Shown: piece by piece, positions 1-7,189 of the stretch | Numbering within the stretch: the first letter of the stretch is position 1 | Layout of the letters: the number at the start of each line of letters is the position of its first letter | Notes under the pieces: generated by a model | Seen by the model: the letters and a program-made list of their open reading frames with translations, nothing else | Told to the model about the DNA's origin: nothing | Databases searched by the model: none | NCBI GenBank assembly: GCA_024640485.1 | Contig: JAHEEY010000015.1 | Coordinates: forward strand, 1 to 22,529 | DNA from: Chloroflexota bacterium | Lineage (GTDB): Bacteria > Chloroflexota > Anaerolineae > Promineifilales > Promineifilaceae | DNA: 22,529 bases | Direction: 5' to 3' | Position numbers and translations under genes: made by a program

Positions 1-369
1 TTTCGCCGCCAACAGATCCTCTGCCTCGACACCCTCTAGCTGGTCAGCCAGGGTAAAGGCCTTCACTAGCTGTCCCCAGCCGTTGTCGAGGCTCATGTCC
101 AGCAGCTCGGTCCATTCACCGTCGAAATTCTCCAGCCGCTGAGCCAGATACCATGCCTGCATCACCTCGCCAAGACCCGCCTCTTGATCAAGCATGATCT
201 CAATCAGCTCTTCACAATCAATTTCCATCTGCGCTGCCAATGCTTCGGCGACAGGATTGCACGCCGGCGGCGGCTCATCATCCGCCTGAGCGAACGGAAC
301 CACACCAAGCAGCATAACAAGAACGAGAAGTACTGTTGTGATCTTAAGCCGCTTCCCTGGATTTTTCAT
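1..369 (-). CDS. Secreted helical-repeat protein, C-terminus beyond window
   Basis: The reverse strand is open from 369 to the left edge, giving 123 residues without a stop. The protein begins MKNPGKRLKITTVLLVLVML and continues to an AQA site near residue 29, a classical signal peptide, so it should be exported. The mature part is acidic and helical. It has two related units containing Leu/Met-Leu-Asp, a Gly-x-Gly turn (GLGEVMQAWYLA and GWGQLVKAFTLA) and a Leu-Ala ending. I have the impression that short secreted proteins with such 'G-x-G-E/Q, A-x-x-LA' units recur in Chloroflexota, but no function is known to me. An in-frame ATG lies at 375, but the GGAG ribosome site directly abuts it and sits six bases from the ATG at 369, so 369 is preferred. 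It is monocistronic as far as visible. Confidence 0.7.
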   Translation of the reverse strand, partial: MKNPGKRLKITTVLLVLVMLLGVVPFAQADDEPPPACNPVAEALAAQMEIDCEELIEIMLDQEAGLGEVMQAWYLAQRLENFDGEWTELLDMSLDNGWGQLVKAFTLADQLEGVEAEDLLAAK

Positions 370-478
370 TCCCATCTCCGATAGTGCCTCTCACAAAATC
401 CAACACGGCCGGTGACCGTACCGCGGAATTCTGAGAATCCACCCGATAAGAGCGATGTTATAAAACAACTTGTTTCTA

Positions 479-511
479 CTTAAGCACATCTTTCTTACAA
501 GAATGCTTAAG
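479..511. repeat. Perfect 8-bp inverted repeat upstream of the secreted-protein gene
   Basis: CTTAAGCA at 479-486 is repeated in inverse at 504-511 around a 17-base spacer. The spacer itself holds a small TTCT/AGAA dyad (492-495 and 500-503). It lies about 110 bp upstream of the start at 369, in the AT-rich gap 376-636. It has no U-tract of terminator type, so an operator or a relic of a small mobile element is possible. Apart from this dyad I see no gene in the gap. Confidence 0.45.
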
Positions 512-636
512 AAAAGAGCGATCATCCCATCATTGTAATCGGTCAGGGTTTTACAGGTAAATAGCCCCACAATACTATATATCAGGTTGAATCCGCGCAT
601 CGATTCGCCACACAGCGGCAGAACCCCACCTTGGCG

Positions 637-1101
637 CTAGGAAGCGAGAATCGCCACCCGATCACCAATGCGGATGGTGCCGCCAGACAGCACCCGGCTC
701 AACACGCCGATGTGCTTACCGTCAAGGTTGCCGACACCCTGGGCGGCTTCTAGACGAGTACAGCCGATGCGCGGCATGGTGATCTCGATGACAGCCTCGG
801 CGCCCAACTGCAGCCTGGTGCCGGCGGGCAGCGATTCCAGATCCAGCCCCTCAACGATGAGCTGTTCGCCAAATTGACCGGGCTTTGTCTGATACCCTTG
901 GGCTTCTTTCTCCGCCAGCCAGCCGGTGGAAAGCAGGTTCAGCTGCCTTTTGGAGCTGCGCCCCGATTTCCGGTCGCCGGCAATGCCGCGGTTCTCGATC
1001 AGCGCTACCTGCTGAGCAGGGACACGTATGAACTCCCCTTGCCGGCCGTCTGAATAACCTTGATCCTCCGGCTGAAAAACGATACTGATTAGTCGTGCCA
1101 T
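637..1101 (-). CDS. MOSC domain-containing protein
   Basis: This 154-residue protein is a stand-alone MOSC domain, the beta-barrel fold found at the C-terminus of molybdenum cofactor sulfurases and in YiiM-type proteins. Visible hallmarks are GIAGDRKSGRSSKRQLNLLS at residues 39-58, GQFGEQLIVEGLDL at 75-88, the PRIGC motif with the conserved Cys at 114, and a final GDRVAIL strand. Family members handle sulfur or bind molybdenum cofactor through the Cys; the exact substrate cannot be read from sequence. The open frame extends upstream to 1161, but AGGAG lies seven bases before the ATG at 1101 and the longer form would overlap the preceding gene, so 1101 is chosen. It follows the C11 lipoprotein by 34 bp on the same strand and is probably co-transcribed, although no functional link is evident. 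Confidence 0.85.
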   Translation of the reverse strand: MARLISIVFQPEDQGYSDGRQGEFIRVPAQQVALIENRGIAGDRKSGRSSKRQLNLLSTGWLAEKEAQGYQTKPGQFGEQLIVEGLDLESLPAGTRLQLGAEAVIEITMPRIGCTRLEAAQGVGNLDGKHIGVLSRVLSGGTIRIGDRVAILAS

Positions 1102-1135
1102 GTGAAAACTCCTTTGCCTGCGGCAGTCCTGTTGA

Positions 1136-4087
1136 TCATTGAGACAGTTCCATGTCGGCAATCATCATCAAGAATACTTTGGATTCCAGCTCATCGTAGC
1201 TGTCAGCCGATGCCTCAACCCAAGCGACGACCTCTTTTCCCTCTAGGTCAGCGGCCATCAGAAAGCCTCGGATCTCCTGAGCCTCGCCATCACGGTAGCT
1301 GAAATCAGCCCGCGACCACAGGCTGCCGTCAAGATAATAAGGAAAGGGATCTCCTACCTGGAGGGCTTCGACTCCAGGACCGGCATCCCGGATCAGCGCT
1401 TCCAGCGCCTGGTCGACCGTTCGGTTCAGCGGCTGAATCCGGATGGCCGCGAATGTATCCAGATCCTTGCTGAACCGGTGCCAATCGTTCACCGGCTGAT
1501 ATGAGAAATCAGACGGTTGGGCAATGGTGAAGTCGGCCAAATCAATCGCAGCCCAATTTCCTGGAACAAGCCCAAAGGATGCCGGACGGAACTGCCAGCT
1601 GTCTACCACGGTATCCACAACAGCGATGGTGTCGCTCTCCCCACTGACGGGGCCATCAACATCGATCAGGTAGCCGACATCTTCTCTGACAAATGAGACA
1701 AAGATGCCGGTGCGCTGCTGATCATCTGCATTCTCATACCCATAGGCGGTGCGCTGTCCCTGCCGGCCGCCGATGGCGATTGTTTCTGGGGTATACAGCA
1801 GTTGAACGGGGCCAAACTGCTGCACCGCTTCCTGAGCCAAATTGGCGGCATTCGCATCTCGACCGACATCGGTGAACAGGGTGATCTGCAGCTGCGTGGT
1901 GCCGTCCTCATTGGTGATGGTGAGCATCGAGTCCTGATAGGAAGGCACGTCCCATAATGCCGGATAAAGGAATTGGAAACCCAGATACGGGTCGAAATAG
2001 GCGGTATATCCTTCCTGAGTTCCGCTGTTCAGTACGGCAAGATCTGTGAATGCATAGGAAACGCCGCCGGCAGTATCTTCGGCCGCCGCGCCCATGACAT
2101 AGTCACCGTCGGGTAAGGGGCGCCAATCAATTGAAAGGGCGCCGTCCGCGTCGAAGAAGAGGCTCTGCCCGGGAATTGTTTCAATTCTGCCCTGAGCGTC
2201 TTGCATTAAGCTGCTCAGCCGGAATTCATCGCCTGCCTGGGGCACGGCCTCTGCGGTGATATGATCCTGGGTCACCCACATCGCAGACATCCGCCCGCTG
2301 CGGCGCTCGAAGGTCAATACAGCGTCCATCATTATTTCCGACCCCGCAGGGCGGTAGCCGCCGGCAACCGCGACCAGGGAGCTGTCCATCGCCACGGGCC
2401 AGCCCGCCGCATAGTCGCCGGCGCCGTCGCTGTCATAGAGGTAGCTGACCGAGCTGTCCCAGACGAAGAACGATTCATGAATCCCGTCTCGCCAGACAGG
2501 CAGCTGACTGCCGTCCGGCGAAAGAGATTGGTCCGGGGTGGTTCGATCGATCCATAGCAGCTTCAGCCGTCCGTCTTCCTGATACTGGCCGGCCATCACC
2601 TGTACGCGCTCGATATTCCGACCGGAAATTTCAAAATCCAGAAATGCCGGGTTCTGGAGGCCCACACTCTGGCTCAAGACCTGGGTGATGTTGATCACCG
2701 GCTGCTCGATTCCAGCTGCCGTGGCCTGATAGTAGCTGTTGAGAAAGCGATCCCAGCCGGGAATCTGGACGGTCTGGGCATACGCCGGCAAGTAGTCAGC
2801 GGCTGTCCAGGGGAAGTAAATCTGGATGCCACCGGCAGCGGCCCCACCATCGGGGCTGGCTGTCATCAGCGCCGCGTCGACAGCACGGGACAGTTCGCCC
2901 GCCCAGGCGCGCACCCCCTCATCGGGCGTGCGCCGCGCCAGAGTGTCAGCGAATTGCTTCAAATCAATAGAATCACCACGGTCATTGGGATCGGCAGTAC
3001 CAAAGGGCGGTATCGCCGCCGCGGCACGGGCATCGCTGACCGCGCCGGATGTCAGATCAAGATTCGCTTCCAGCGCATTTACCAGCTGCTGCAGCGCATA
3101 GCTGATGTCAGGCAGCCGATCCAACGCCACCGCGGAAATAGCCGCAGTTGGTTCAGATACAGGCTCCCTGTTGGAACCAAAACTCGCCGCGATCTGGGCG
3201 GACAGATCAATCCCCTCCTGATTGGGATCCTGATAGAGCCAGGAGAGCATACGCTGGTAGTCCCATCCCTGCCCGCCCGTCATGCTTGCGGCCGCTGTCA
3301 TCGTGTCCGCGTAGGGCGCCACCGCCTGCATCACCTCCATATGACTCATCGCTCCGCCGTCAAAACCAATCAGGTCCAGCCGGTCGACGGCTGCTTCTTT
3401 CAGGGAGTCGGACAATGCCTGAGCCAAATCGGCGCTGGTGATCAGATCGGTTTCGCCCGGGAAACCCACTGACCGATCAAACGCGGCACCGTGCCATCCA
3501 TCGCCGGGCCCCCAAATAATCAGCCCGTACCGGTTTGCCGGGAATGTCTGGATGCCCCAGCTCAAGAAATCCGACAGCTGCGCCGGATCGCCCATATTGA
3601 TTTCGCCCAAGGAGCCGAGCAGCTCCGAGCCTATCTGGTTCCCATCGCCATCTGCCTTCACCAGATAGCGGCGGGCTTCGGTCCAATCGCCGTCAGCGAC
3701 ACTACCGCCGTCACCACGGTCAAGCTGAACCAGCAGATTGACACCGTTCTTCTTGCCGGCGGCTTCCATTTGGTTCAAAGCATCCAAGGCGAACGGCTCC
3801 AGCAGGTTGTCGGCGCTCATATACACCATAATTGTCCAGGCGTCTTTGGCCGGGTCCAGAGTCGGCGTGGGGGGAGGCACTGCGGTCGCCGGCCGAGTTG
3901 GCAGCGGGGTCACCTCAGCGGCGACTTCGGCCGGATCATCGGCATCCTGTACAAGAACTACCGGCACCGTCGCCGGCAAGACAGCCGTGGGCAGCGGCGG
4001 CGCTTGGGTGTCTGTATTACAGGCGGTAAACAGCAGCAGCAGCAGGAGAAATAAGGTGGATAAATGGCGACGGGTGGTGGGTACCAT
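1136..4087 (-). CDS. C11 (clostripain)-family lipoprotein, apparently catalytically dead
   Basis: The 983-residue product starts with a lipoprotein signal (hydrophobic 11-20, LFTAC with Cys23), then a Pro/Thr-rich tether to about residue 80. A clostripain-like domain follows: WTIMVYMSADN at 84-94, LIIWGPGDGW at 189-198 and LDLIGFDGGAMSHMEV at 237-252. In active C11 peptidases the second motif carries the catalytic His (W-[DN]-H-G-G-G-W) and the third the catalytic Cys (GFDACLM). Here Pro194 and Gly245 occupy those places, so peptidase activity is unlikely. After a beta-rich middle region, the C-terminal third contains two similar modules (starting near YFDPYLGFQFLYPALWDVPS and FTIAQPSDFSYQPVNDWHRF) that resemble PsbP-like folds. 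The start has GGAGG five bases upstream. A surface scaffold or binding lipoprotein is the likely role (inference). Confidence 0.8.
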   Translation of the reverse strand: MVPTTRRHLSTLFLLLLLLFTACNTDTQAPPLPTAVLPATVPVVLVQDADDPAEVAAEVTPLPTRPATAVPPPTPTLDPAKDAWTIMVYMSADNLLEPFALDALNQMEAAGKKNGVNLLVQLDRGDGGSVADGDWTEARRYLVKADGDGNQIGSELLGSLGEINMGDPAQLSDFLSWGIQTFPANRYGLIIWGPGDGWHGAAFDRSVGFPGETDLITSADLAQALSDSLKEAAVDRLDLIGFDGGAMSHMEVMQAVAPYADTMTAAASMTGGQGWDYQRMLSWLYQDPNQEGIDLSAQIAASFGSNREPVSEPTAAISAVALDRLPDISYALQQLVNALEANLDLTSGAVSDARAAAAIPPFGTADPNDRGDSIDLKQFADTLARRTPDEGVRAWAGELSRAVDAALMTASPDGGAAAGGIQIYFPWTAADYLPAYAQTVQIPGWDRFLNSYYQATAAGIEQPVINITQVLSQSVGLQNPAFLDFEISGRNIERVQVMAGQYQEDGRLKLLWIDRTTPDQSLSPDGSQLPVWRDGIHESFFVWDSSVSYLYDSDGAGDYAAGWPVAMDSSLVAVAGGYRPAGSEIMMDAVLTFERRSGRMSAMWVTQDHITAEAVPQAGDEFRLSSLMQDAQGRIETIPGQSLFFDADGALSIDWRPLPDGDYVMGAAAEDTAGGVSYAFTDLAVLNSGTQEGYTAYFDPYLGFQFLYPALWDVPSYQDSMLTITNEDGTTQLQITLFTDVGRDANAANLAQEAVQQFGPVQLLYTPETIAIGGRQGQRTAYGYENADDQQRTGIFVSFVREDVGYLIDVDGPVSGESDTIAVVDTVVDSWQFRPASFGLVPGNWAAIDLADFTIAQPSDFSYQPVNDWHRFSKDLDTFAAIRIQPLNRTVDQALEALIRDAGPGVEALQVGDPFPYYLDGSLWSRADFSYRDGEAQEIRGFLMAADLEGKEVVAWVEASADSYDELESKVFLMMIADMELSQ

Positions 4088-4105
4088 GCAACCTCCGGGT
4101 CTTTT

Positions 4106-4133
4106 TTGTCGTCAGCGTGGTATCGATTATAAT
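4106..4133 (+). promoter_or_regulatory. Sigma70-type promoter for the PHP-plsC operon; -10 readable on both strands
   Basis: A perfect TATAAT at 4128-4133 is preceded by TTGTCG (4106-4111, four of six consensus bases) with a 16-bp spacer, placing the start near 4140. The same block reads TATAAT on the minus strand at 4126-4131, oriented towards the C11 gene, but I find no convincing -35 for that direction. The shared element lies in a 146-bp divergent gap. Confidence 0.5.
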
Positions 4134-4233
4134 CAGTTATGCTGCATTTTGGCATCTGATCAGGATTTTCGTCACTCAACATCGAACCAAACAAATCAGA
4201 GCGACAGGTAACCGTCCATCACCCCCAAACGCT

Positions 4234-5334
4234 ATGGTATACGAATACGCTGGAAACATGCACATGCACACACCTTACTCTGATGGAGTAAAGTGGCACG
4301 CCGACATTGCAGAGGATGCCATCAAGGCAGGCCTTGATTACATCATCGTTACCGATCACAACGTATGGGTCAGTGGGCTGGAAGGGTATTACGAAAATGA
4401 GCAGGGCCGCGTGCTGCTGCTTTGCGGCGAAGAAGTTCACAACAGCCGGCGGCAGCCCCAGGCCAGTCATTTCCTGGCGTATGGCGCGGAAAAGGAGCTG
4501 TCTGGCTATGCAGCCGATCCCCAGGAATTGATCAACCAGACCAATGCTGCCGGCGGCATCGGATTCTTAGCCCATCCCCACGAGAGAGAGCTGACCATGT
4601 TCAGCGAGTCCAATCTTGGTTGGCATGATTGGGAGATAGAAGGGTTCACTGGGCTGGAAATCTGGAACTACATGTCTGGTTTCAAGAACCGGCTGGCGGA
4701 TGAGCTGGACAACATGCGGCTGAAACATCCACTGTTGGGCAAGATTAGGGCAGCACGCGCGGCACTCAACCCGCAGAAATACGTGACCGGACCTGAAAAA
4801 GAGACGCTGGCACTGTGGGATAGGTTGCTCTCGGAAGGGAAACAGGTAGCCGCCGTGGGGAACAGCGATGCCCACGGCACCCCCATGAGCATGGGCCCTA
4901 TCCACCGGATTATCTTCCCGTATGAGTTCCTTTTCCGGGCGGTCAACACCCATATCTTGACCAATGAACCGCTCAACGGCGAGCTGGACCATGACAAACG
5001 GCTGATTCTACGGGCCATCGGCAAAGGGCATGCCTGGGTCGGGTATGACATGGCCCACCCGACCAAAGGGTTCCGCTTCTCCGGGCAGGGACAGGACCGC
5101 GGCAGGATGGGTGACCGAATCCAGTTGGATGCCGGAGCCACGCTTCAGGTCAGTGCCCCAGTCCGATGCAAGCTGCGCATTATCCGCCACGGCGTCATCG
5201 TTGCTGAAATCGAAAACGAGACAAATCTGACCCACATCCCGGTGGAGGAAGGCGCTTATCGCGCCGAATGCATACTGCCATATATGGGCAAGGAACGCGG
5301 CTGGATCTACAGCAATCCCATTTACCTTTGGTAG
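4234..5334 (+). CDS. PHP-domain metal-dependent phosphoesterase/hydrolase
   Basis: The 366-residue protein carries the metal-binding motifs of the PHP superfamily: NMHMHTPYSDG at 8-18 (H10, H12), TDHN at 40-43, GEEVH at 65-69, AHPHE at 113-117, and GNSDAH at 209-214. Such proteins use a di- or trinuclear metal centre to hydrolyse phosphoesters; stand-alone members act on nucleotide or histidinol phosphate-like substrates, or are uncharacterised. The C-terminal 80 residues (VSAPVRCKLRIIRHGVIVAE) look like a beta-sandwich. The frame is open from 4117, but the best promoter would start transcripts near 4140, and the PHP fold starts right after the ATG at 4234, so that start is chosen although no clear ribosome site precedes it. 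The plsC-like gene follows after 46 bp, so the two probably form one transcript. Confidence 0.85.
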   Translation: MVYEYAGNMHMHTPYSDGVKWHADIAEDAIKAGLDYIIVTDHNVWVSGLEGYYENEQGRVLLLCGEEVHNSRRQPQASHFLAYGAEKELSGYAADPQELINQTNAAGGIGFLAHPHERELTMFSESNLGWHDWEIEGFTGLEIWNYMSGFKNRLADELDNMRLKHPLLGKIRAARAALNPQKYVTGPEKETLALWDRLLSEGKQVAAVGNSDAHGTPMSMGPIHRIIFPYEFLFRAVNTHILTNEPLNGELDHDKRLILRAIGKGHAWVGYDMAHPTKGFRFSGQGQDRGRMGDRIQLDAGATLQVSAPVRCKLRIIRHGVIVAEIENETNLTHIPVEEGAYRAECILPYMGKERGWIYSNPIYLW

Positions 5335-5380
5335 CTGCACCAGCCGCAGATCCCCTGCCTCTGTAGAGAGGAGTCGTAAT

Positions 5381-6160
5381 ATGCGTTGGATTCGCGGGTA
5401 CTATCGCATTTGTTTTTCCGGACTGATTTTGGGACTAGGCGGCACCCTGGTCACCCTTACCTCTTGGGTTCCTCTGGAGATCCGGGGATTTCGCATCTCC
5501 TTCTGGATCTTGGTGATGACGGTCAGATCGCTGCTGGGCGTCCTCAATGTACGCACCAGCTGCCCCGACAAACCAACATTCCGGGCCCACCATGGATTCA
5601 TCTTCCCCAATCACGTTTCCTTTGCCGACGCGCTGGTGATGGTCGGGATCACACCCGTCCGGTTTCTAGCCAAAGCAGAGATTCGCTCCTGGCCGGTGAT
5701 CGGCATGATCGCCAAGGCGATCGGCTGTGTCTTCGTCAAGCGCGAGGACAAGAAATCCCGCAGCGAAGCGCGTGCGGCGTTGGCCATGGTCGACACCTTC
5801 CCTCCCATCGCCCTGTTCCCAGAGGGGAAACGAGGGCCGGGTGATGAGCTGCTGCCGTTTCGATATGGCGCATTTGAGATCGCCATAGGTGGTCAATCCT
5901 CGATTCTCCCCTGCGCCATCATCTATGATCCCCTGGATATTATCATCTGGCGCCGCGGCGAGAGTCTGCTGTCCGCCGTCTGGCGCACGGCTTGCTTTGC
6001 AGGCCCTATCAAGGCAGACGTTGTCGCCCTGGATGCAGTTCAAACCAGTTCGGAGAGCGATCCGGTAGCGCTGTCGATTGAGACCCGGGAGCAGATCGCG
6101 GCGGCCTTGCGGCAGCCTCAGGCCGAAGAACCGGCAGCGGAAACAACCGCCAGCCTGTGA
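5381..6160 (+). CDS. 1-acyl-sn-glycerol-3-phosphate acyltransferase-like (PlsC family)
   Basis: The 259-residue protein has an N-terminal hydrophobic membrane stretch (about 8-30) and the acyltransferase motifs in order. These are NHVSFAD at 77-83 (the HX4D catalytic pair, H78 and D83), GCVFVKRED at 115-123, and LFPEGKRGPGDELLPFRYGA at 145-164 (phosphate-binding FPEG). Family members transfer an acyl chain from acyl-CoA or acyl-ACP to lysophosphatidate or a related lysolipid at the membrane; the exact acceptor is not certain. The start is well supported by GAGAGGAG seven bases upstream. The final 20 residues are Ala/Glu-rich and probably disordered. It is the last gene before a strong terminator and probably shares a message with the PHP gene. 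Confidence 0.85.
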   Translation: MRWIRGYYRICFSGLILGLGGTLVTLTSWVPLEIRGFRISFWILVMTVRSLLGVLNVRTSCPDKPTFRAHHGFIFPNHVSFADALVMVGITPVRFLAKAEIRSWPVIGMIAKAIGCVFVKREDKKSRSEARAALAMVDTFPPIALFPEGKRGPGDELLPFRYGAFEIAIGGQSSILPCAIIYDPLDIIIWRRGESLLSAVWRTACFAGPIKADVVALDAVQTSSESDPVALSIETREQIAAALRQPQAEEPAAETTASL

Positions 6161-6198
6161 TTGCCGCTTCCTCCACCAGTTTCTGAGACGCCAAGTCA

Positions 6199-6235
6199 AA
6201 GACCCCCTGCCTTAGCTGTCAGGGGGTCTTTTTTG
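6199..6235 (+). terminator. Rho-independent terminator after the acyltransferase gene
   Basis: AGACCCCCTG and CAGGGGGTCT form a perfect 10-bp GC-rich stem with a 10-base loop, followed directly by a run of T. It closes the PHP-plsC transcript 39 bp after the stop codon. Confidence 0.9.
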
Positions 6236-6316
6236 CTGCCTTACCACACCCCAGGTTTGAATCCTCTGGCTGACTGATGACATAGGTCCGCCACGCTTAT
6301 CCTATCAAGCATCTTG

Positions 6317-6325
6317 TGCTAAAAT
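6317..6325 (+). promoter_or_regulatory. Candidate extended -10 promoter of the SDR/oxidase operon
   Basis: TGCTAAAAT fits the extended -10 pattern (TGn before a TATAAT-like hexamer, five of six). The -35 region is weak. It lies 66 bp upstream of the SDR start, between the preceding terminator and the gene, which is otherwise empty. Confidence 0.4.
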
Positions 6326-6390
6326 CAGGGGAGATATTTAGTGAATTATTGAACTATCAGCTTGCAGTGACACAACTACAGTAGGGGAAT

Positions 6391-7176
6391 ATGGCGAACA
6401 ATTTCAGCAAACCAGCACGTCCATTAGAACCAGAACGGCGGGCCGTGGTTATCGGTGCCTCATCCGGCATCGGCGCGGCACTGGTAGAGGCATTGGCCAG
6501 CCAGGGGTATCAGGTGGCCGCGGTTGCCAGGCGGGCGCCGCAACTGACCGCACTGTGTGAAGGGATCAATCAGACCGCAGGCATGCCAGGGCATGCTGCC
6601 GCATACACCCATGATGTGACTGAGTTCGAGAAGGTTCCGGAGCTGTTTCAACAGATCGTGCGCGACCTGGGCGGGCTGGAGCTGATTGCATACGTCGCCG
6701 GACTCCAACATGACGTTGCCGTCGATGAGTTCGCCTTCGCGAAGGACGCTGCCATGATCCGTACCAATCTGCTTGGGGCCATCGCCTGGCTCAATCAGGC
6801 CGCCATTCGCTTTCAGCGGGCAGGCAGCGGTCAAATCATCGGGATCAGCTCTATCGCCGGCGATCGGGGACGGGTGGCTTCTCCGGTGTACAACACCAGC
6901 AAGGCCGGTTTGAACAGCTATTTGGAAGCGCTGCGAAATCGGCTCACCCGGCACGGGGTAACGGTCACCACCATCAAGCCAGGGTTCGTCGACACCGTCC
7001 TGCTGGAACACGCGCCGAAGACCTTCTGGGTCATTTCGCCGGCAGATGCGGCCCGCCAGATCTTGAAGGCTGCTCAGAGGAAGCGGCAGGTCGCCTATGT
7101 CCCGGCACGCTGGGGGCTGGTGGGCATGATCATCCGGCACATCCCTTCCTTTATTTTCCGGCGACTAAGCATCTAG
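6391..7176 (+). CDS. dprE2: SDR oxidoreductase, DprE2-like (decaprenylphosphoryl-2-keto-ribose reductase)
   Basis: This 261-residue classical short-chain dehydrogenase has the nucleotide-binding GASSGIG at 22-28 and the catalytic triad in SSIAGDRGR...VYNTSKAG (S154, Y167, K171). Its C-terminus, IIRHIPSFIFRRLSI, closely follows that of mycobacterial DprE2 as I remember it (LRHIPRSIFRKLPI), which is unusually specific for an SDR. DprE2 reduces the 2-keto intermediate made by DprE1, completing epimerisation of polyprenyl-phosphoryl ribose to arabinose at the membrane. The next gene, 13 bp downstream, is a DprE1-like oxidase, which strongly supports the pairing. AGGGG lies just upstream of the ATG. 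The lipid and sugar actually used in this organism are unknown. Confidence 0.75.
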   Translation: MANNFSKPARPLEPERRAVVIGASSGIGAALVEALASQGYQVAAVARRAPQLTALCEGINQTAGMPGHAAAYTHDVTEFEKVPELFQQIVRDLGGLELIAYVAGLQHDVAVDEFAFAKDAAMIRTNLLGAIAWLNQAAIRFQRAGSGQIIGISSIAGDRGRVASPVYNTSKAGLNSYLEALRNRLTRHGVTVTTIKPGFVDTVLLEHAPKTFWVISPADAARQILKAAQRKRQVAYVPARWGLVGMIIRHIPSFIFRRLSI

Positions 7177-7189
7177 TATCGGGCAAACT

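Noticed and set aside
391..600. 69-codon minus-strand ORF with a hydrophobic N-terminus
   Set aside because: It has no ribosome site, lies in an AT-rich gap containing a dyad, and its composition does not look like the neighbouring genes.
1102..1161. Longer N-terminus of the MOSC protein
   Set aside because: The extra 20 residues overlap the C11 gene end, resemble no MOSC protein, and the AGGAG site sits before the ATG at 1101.
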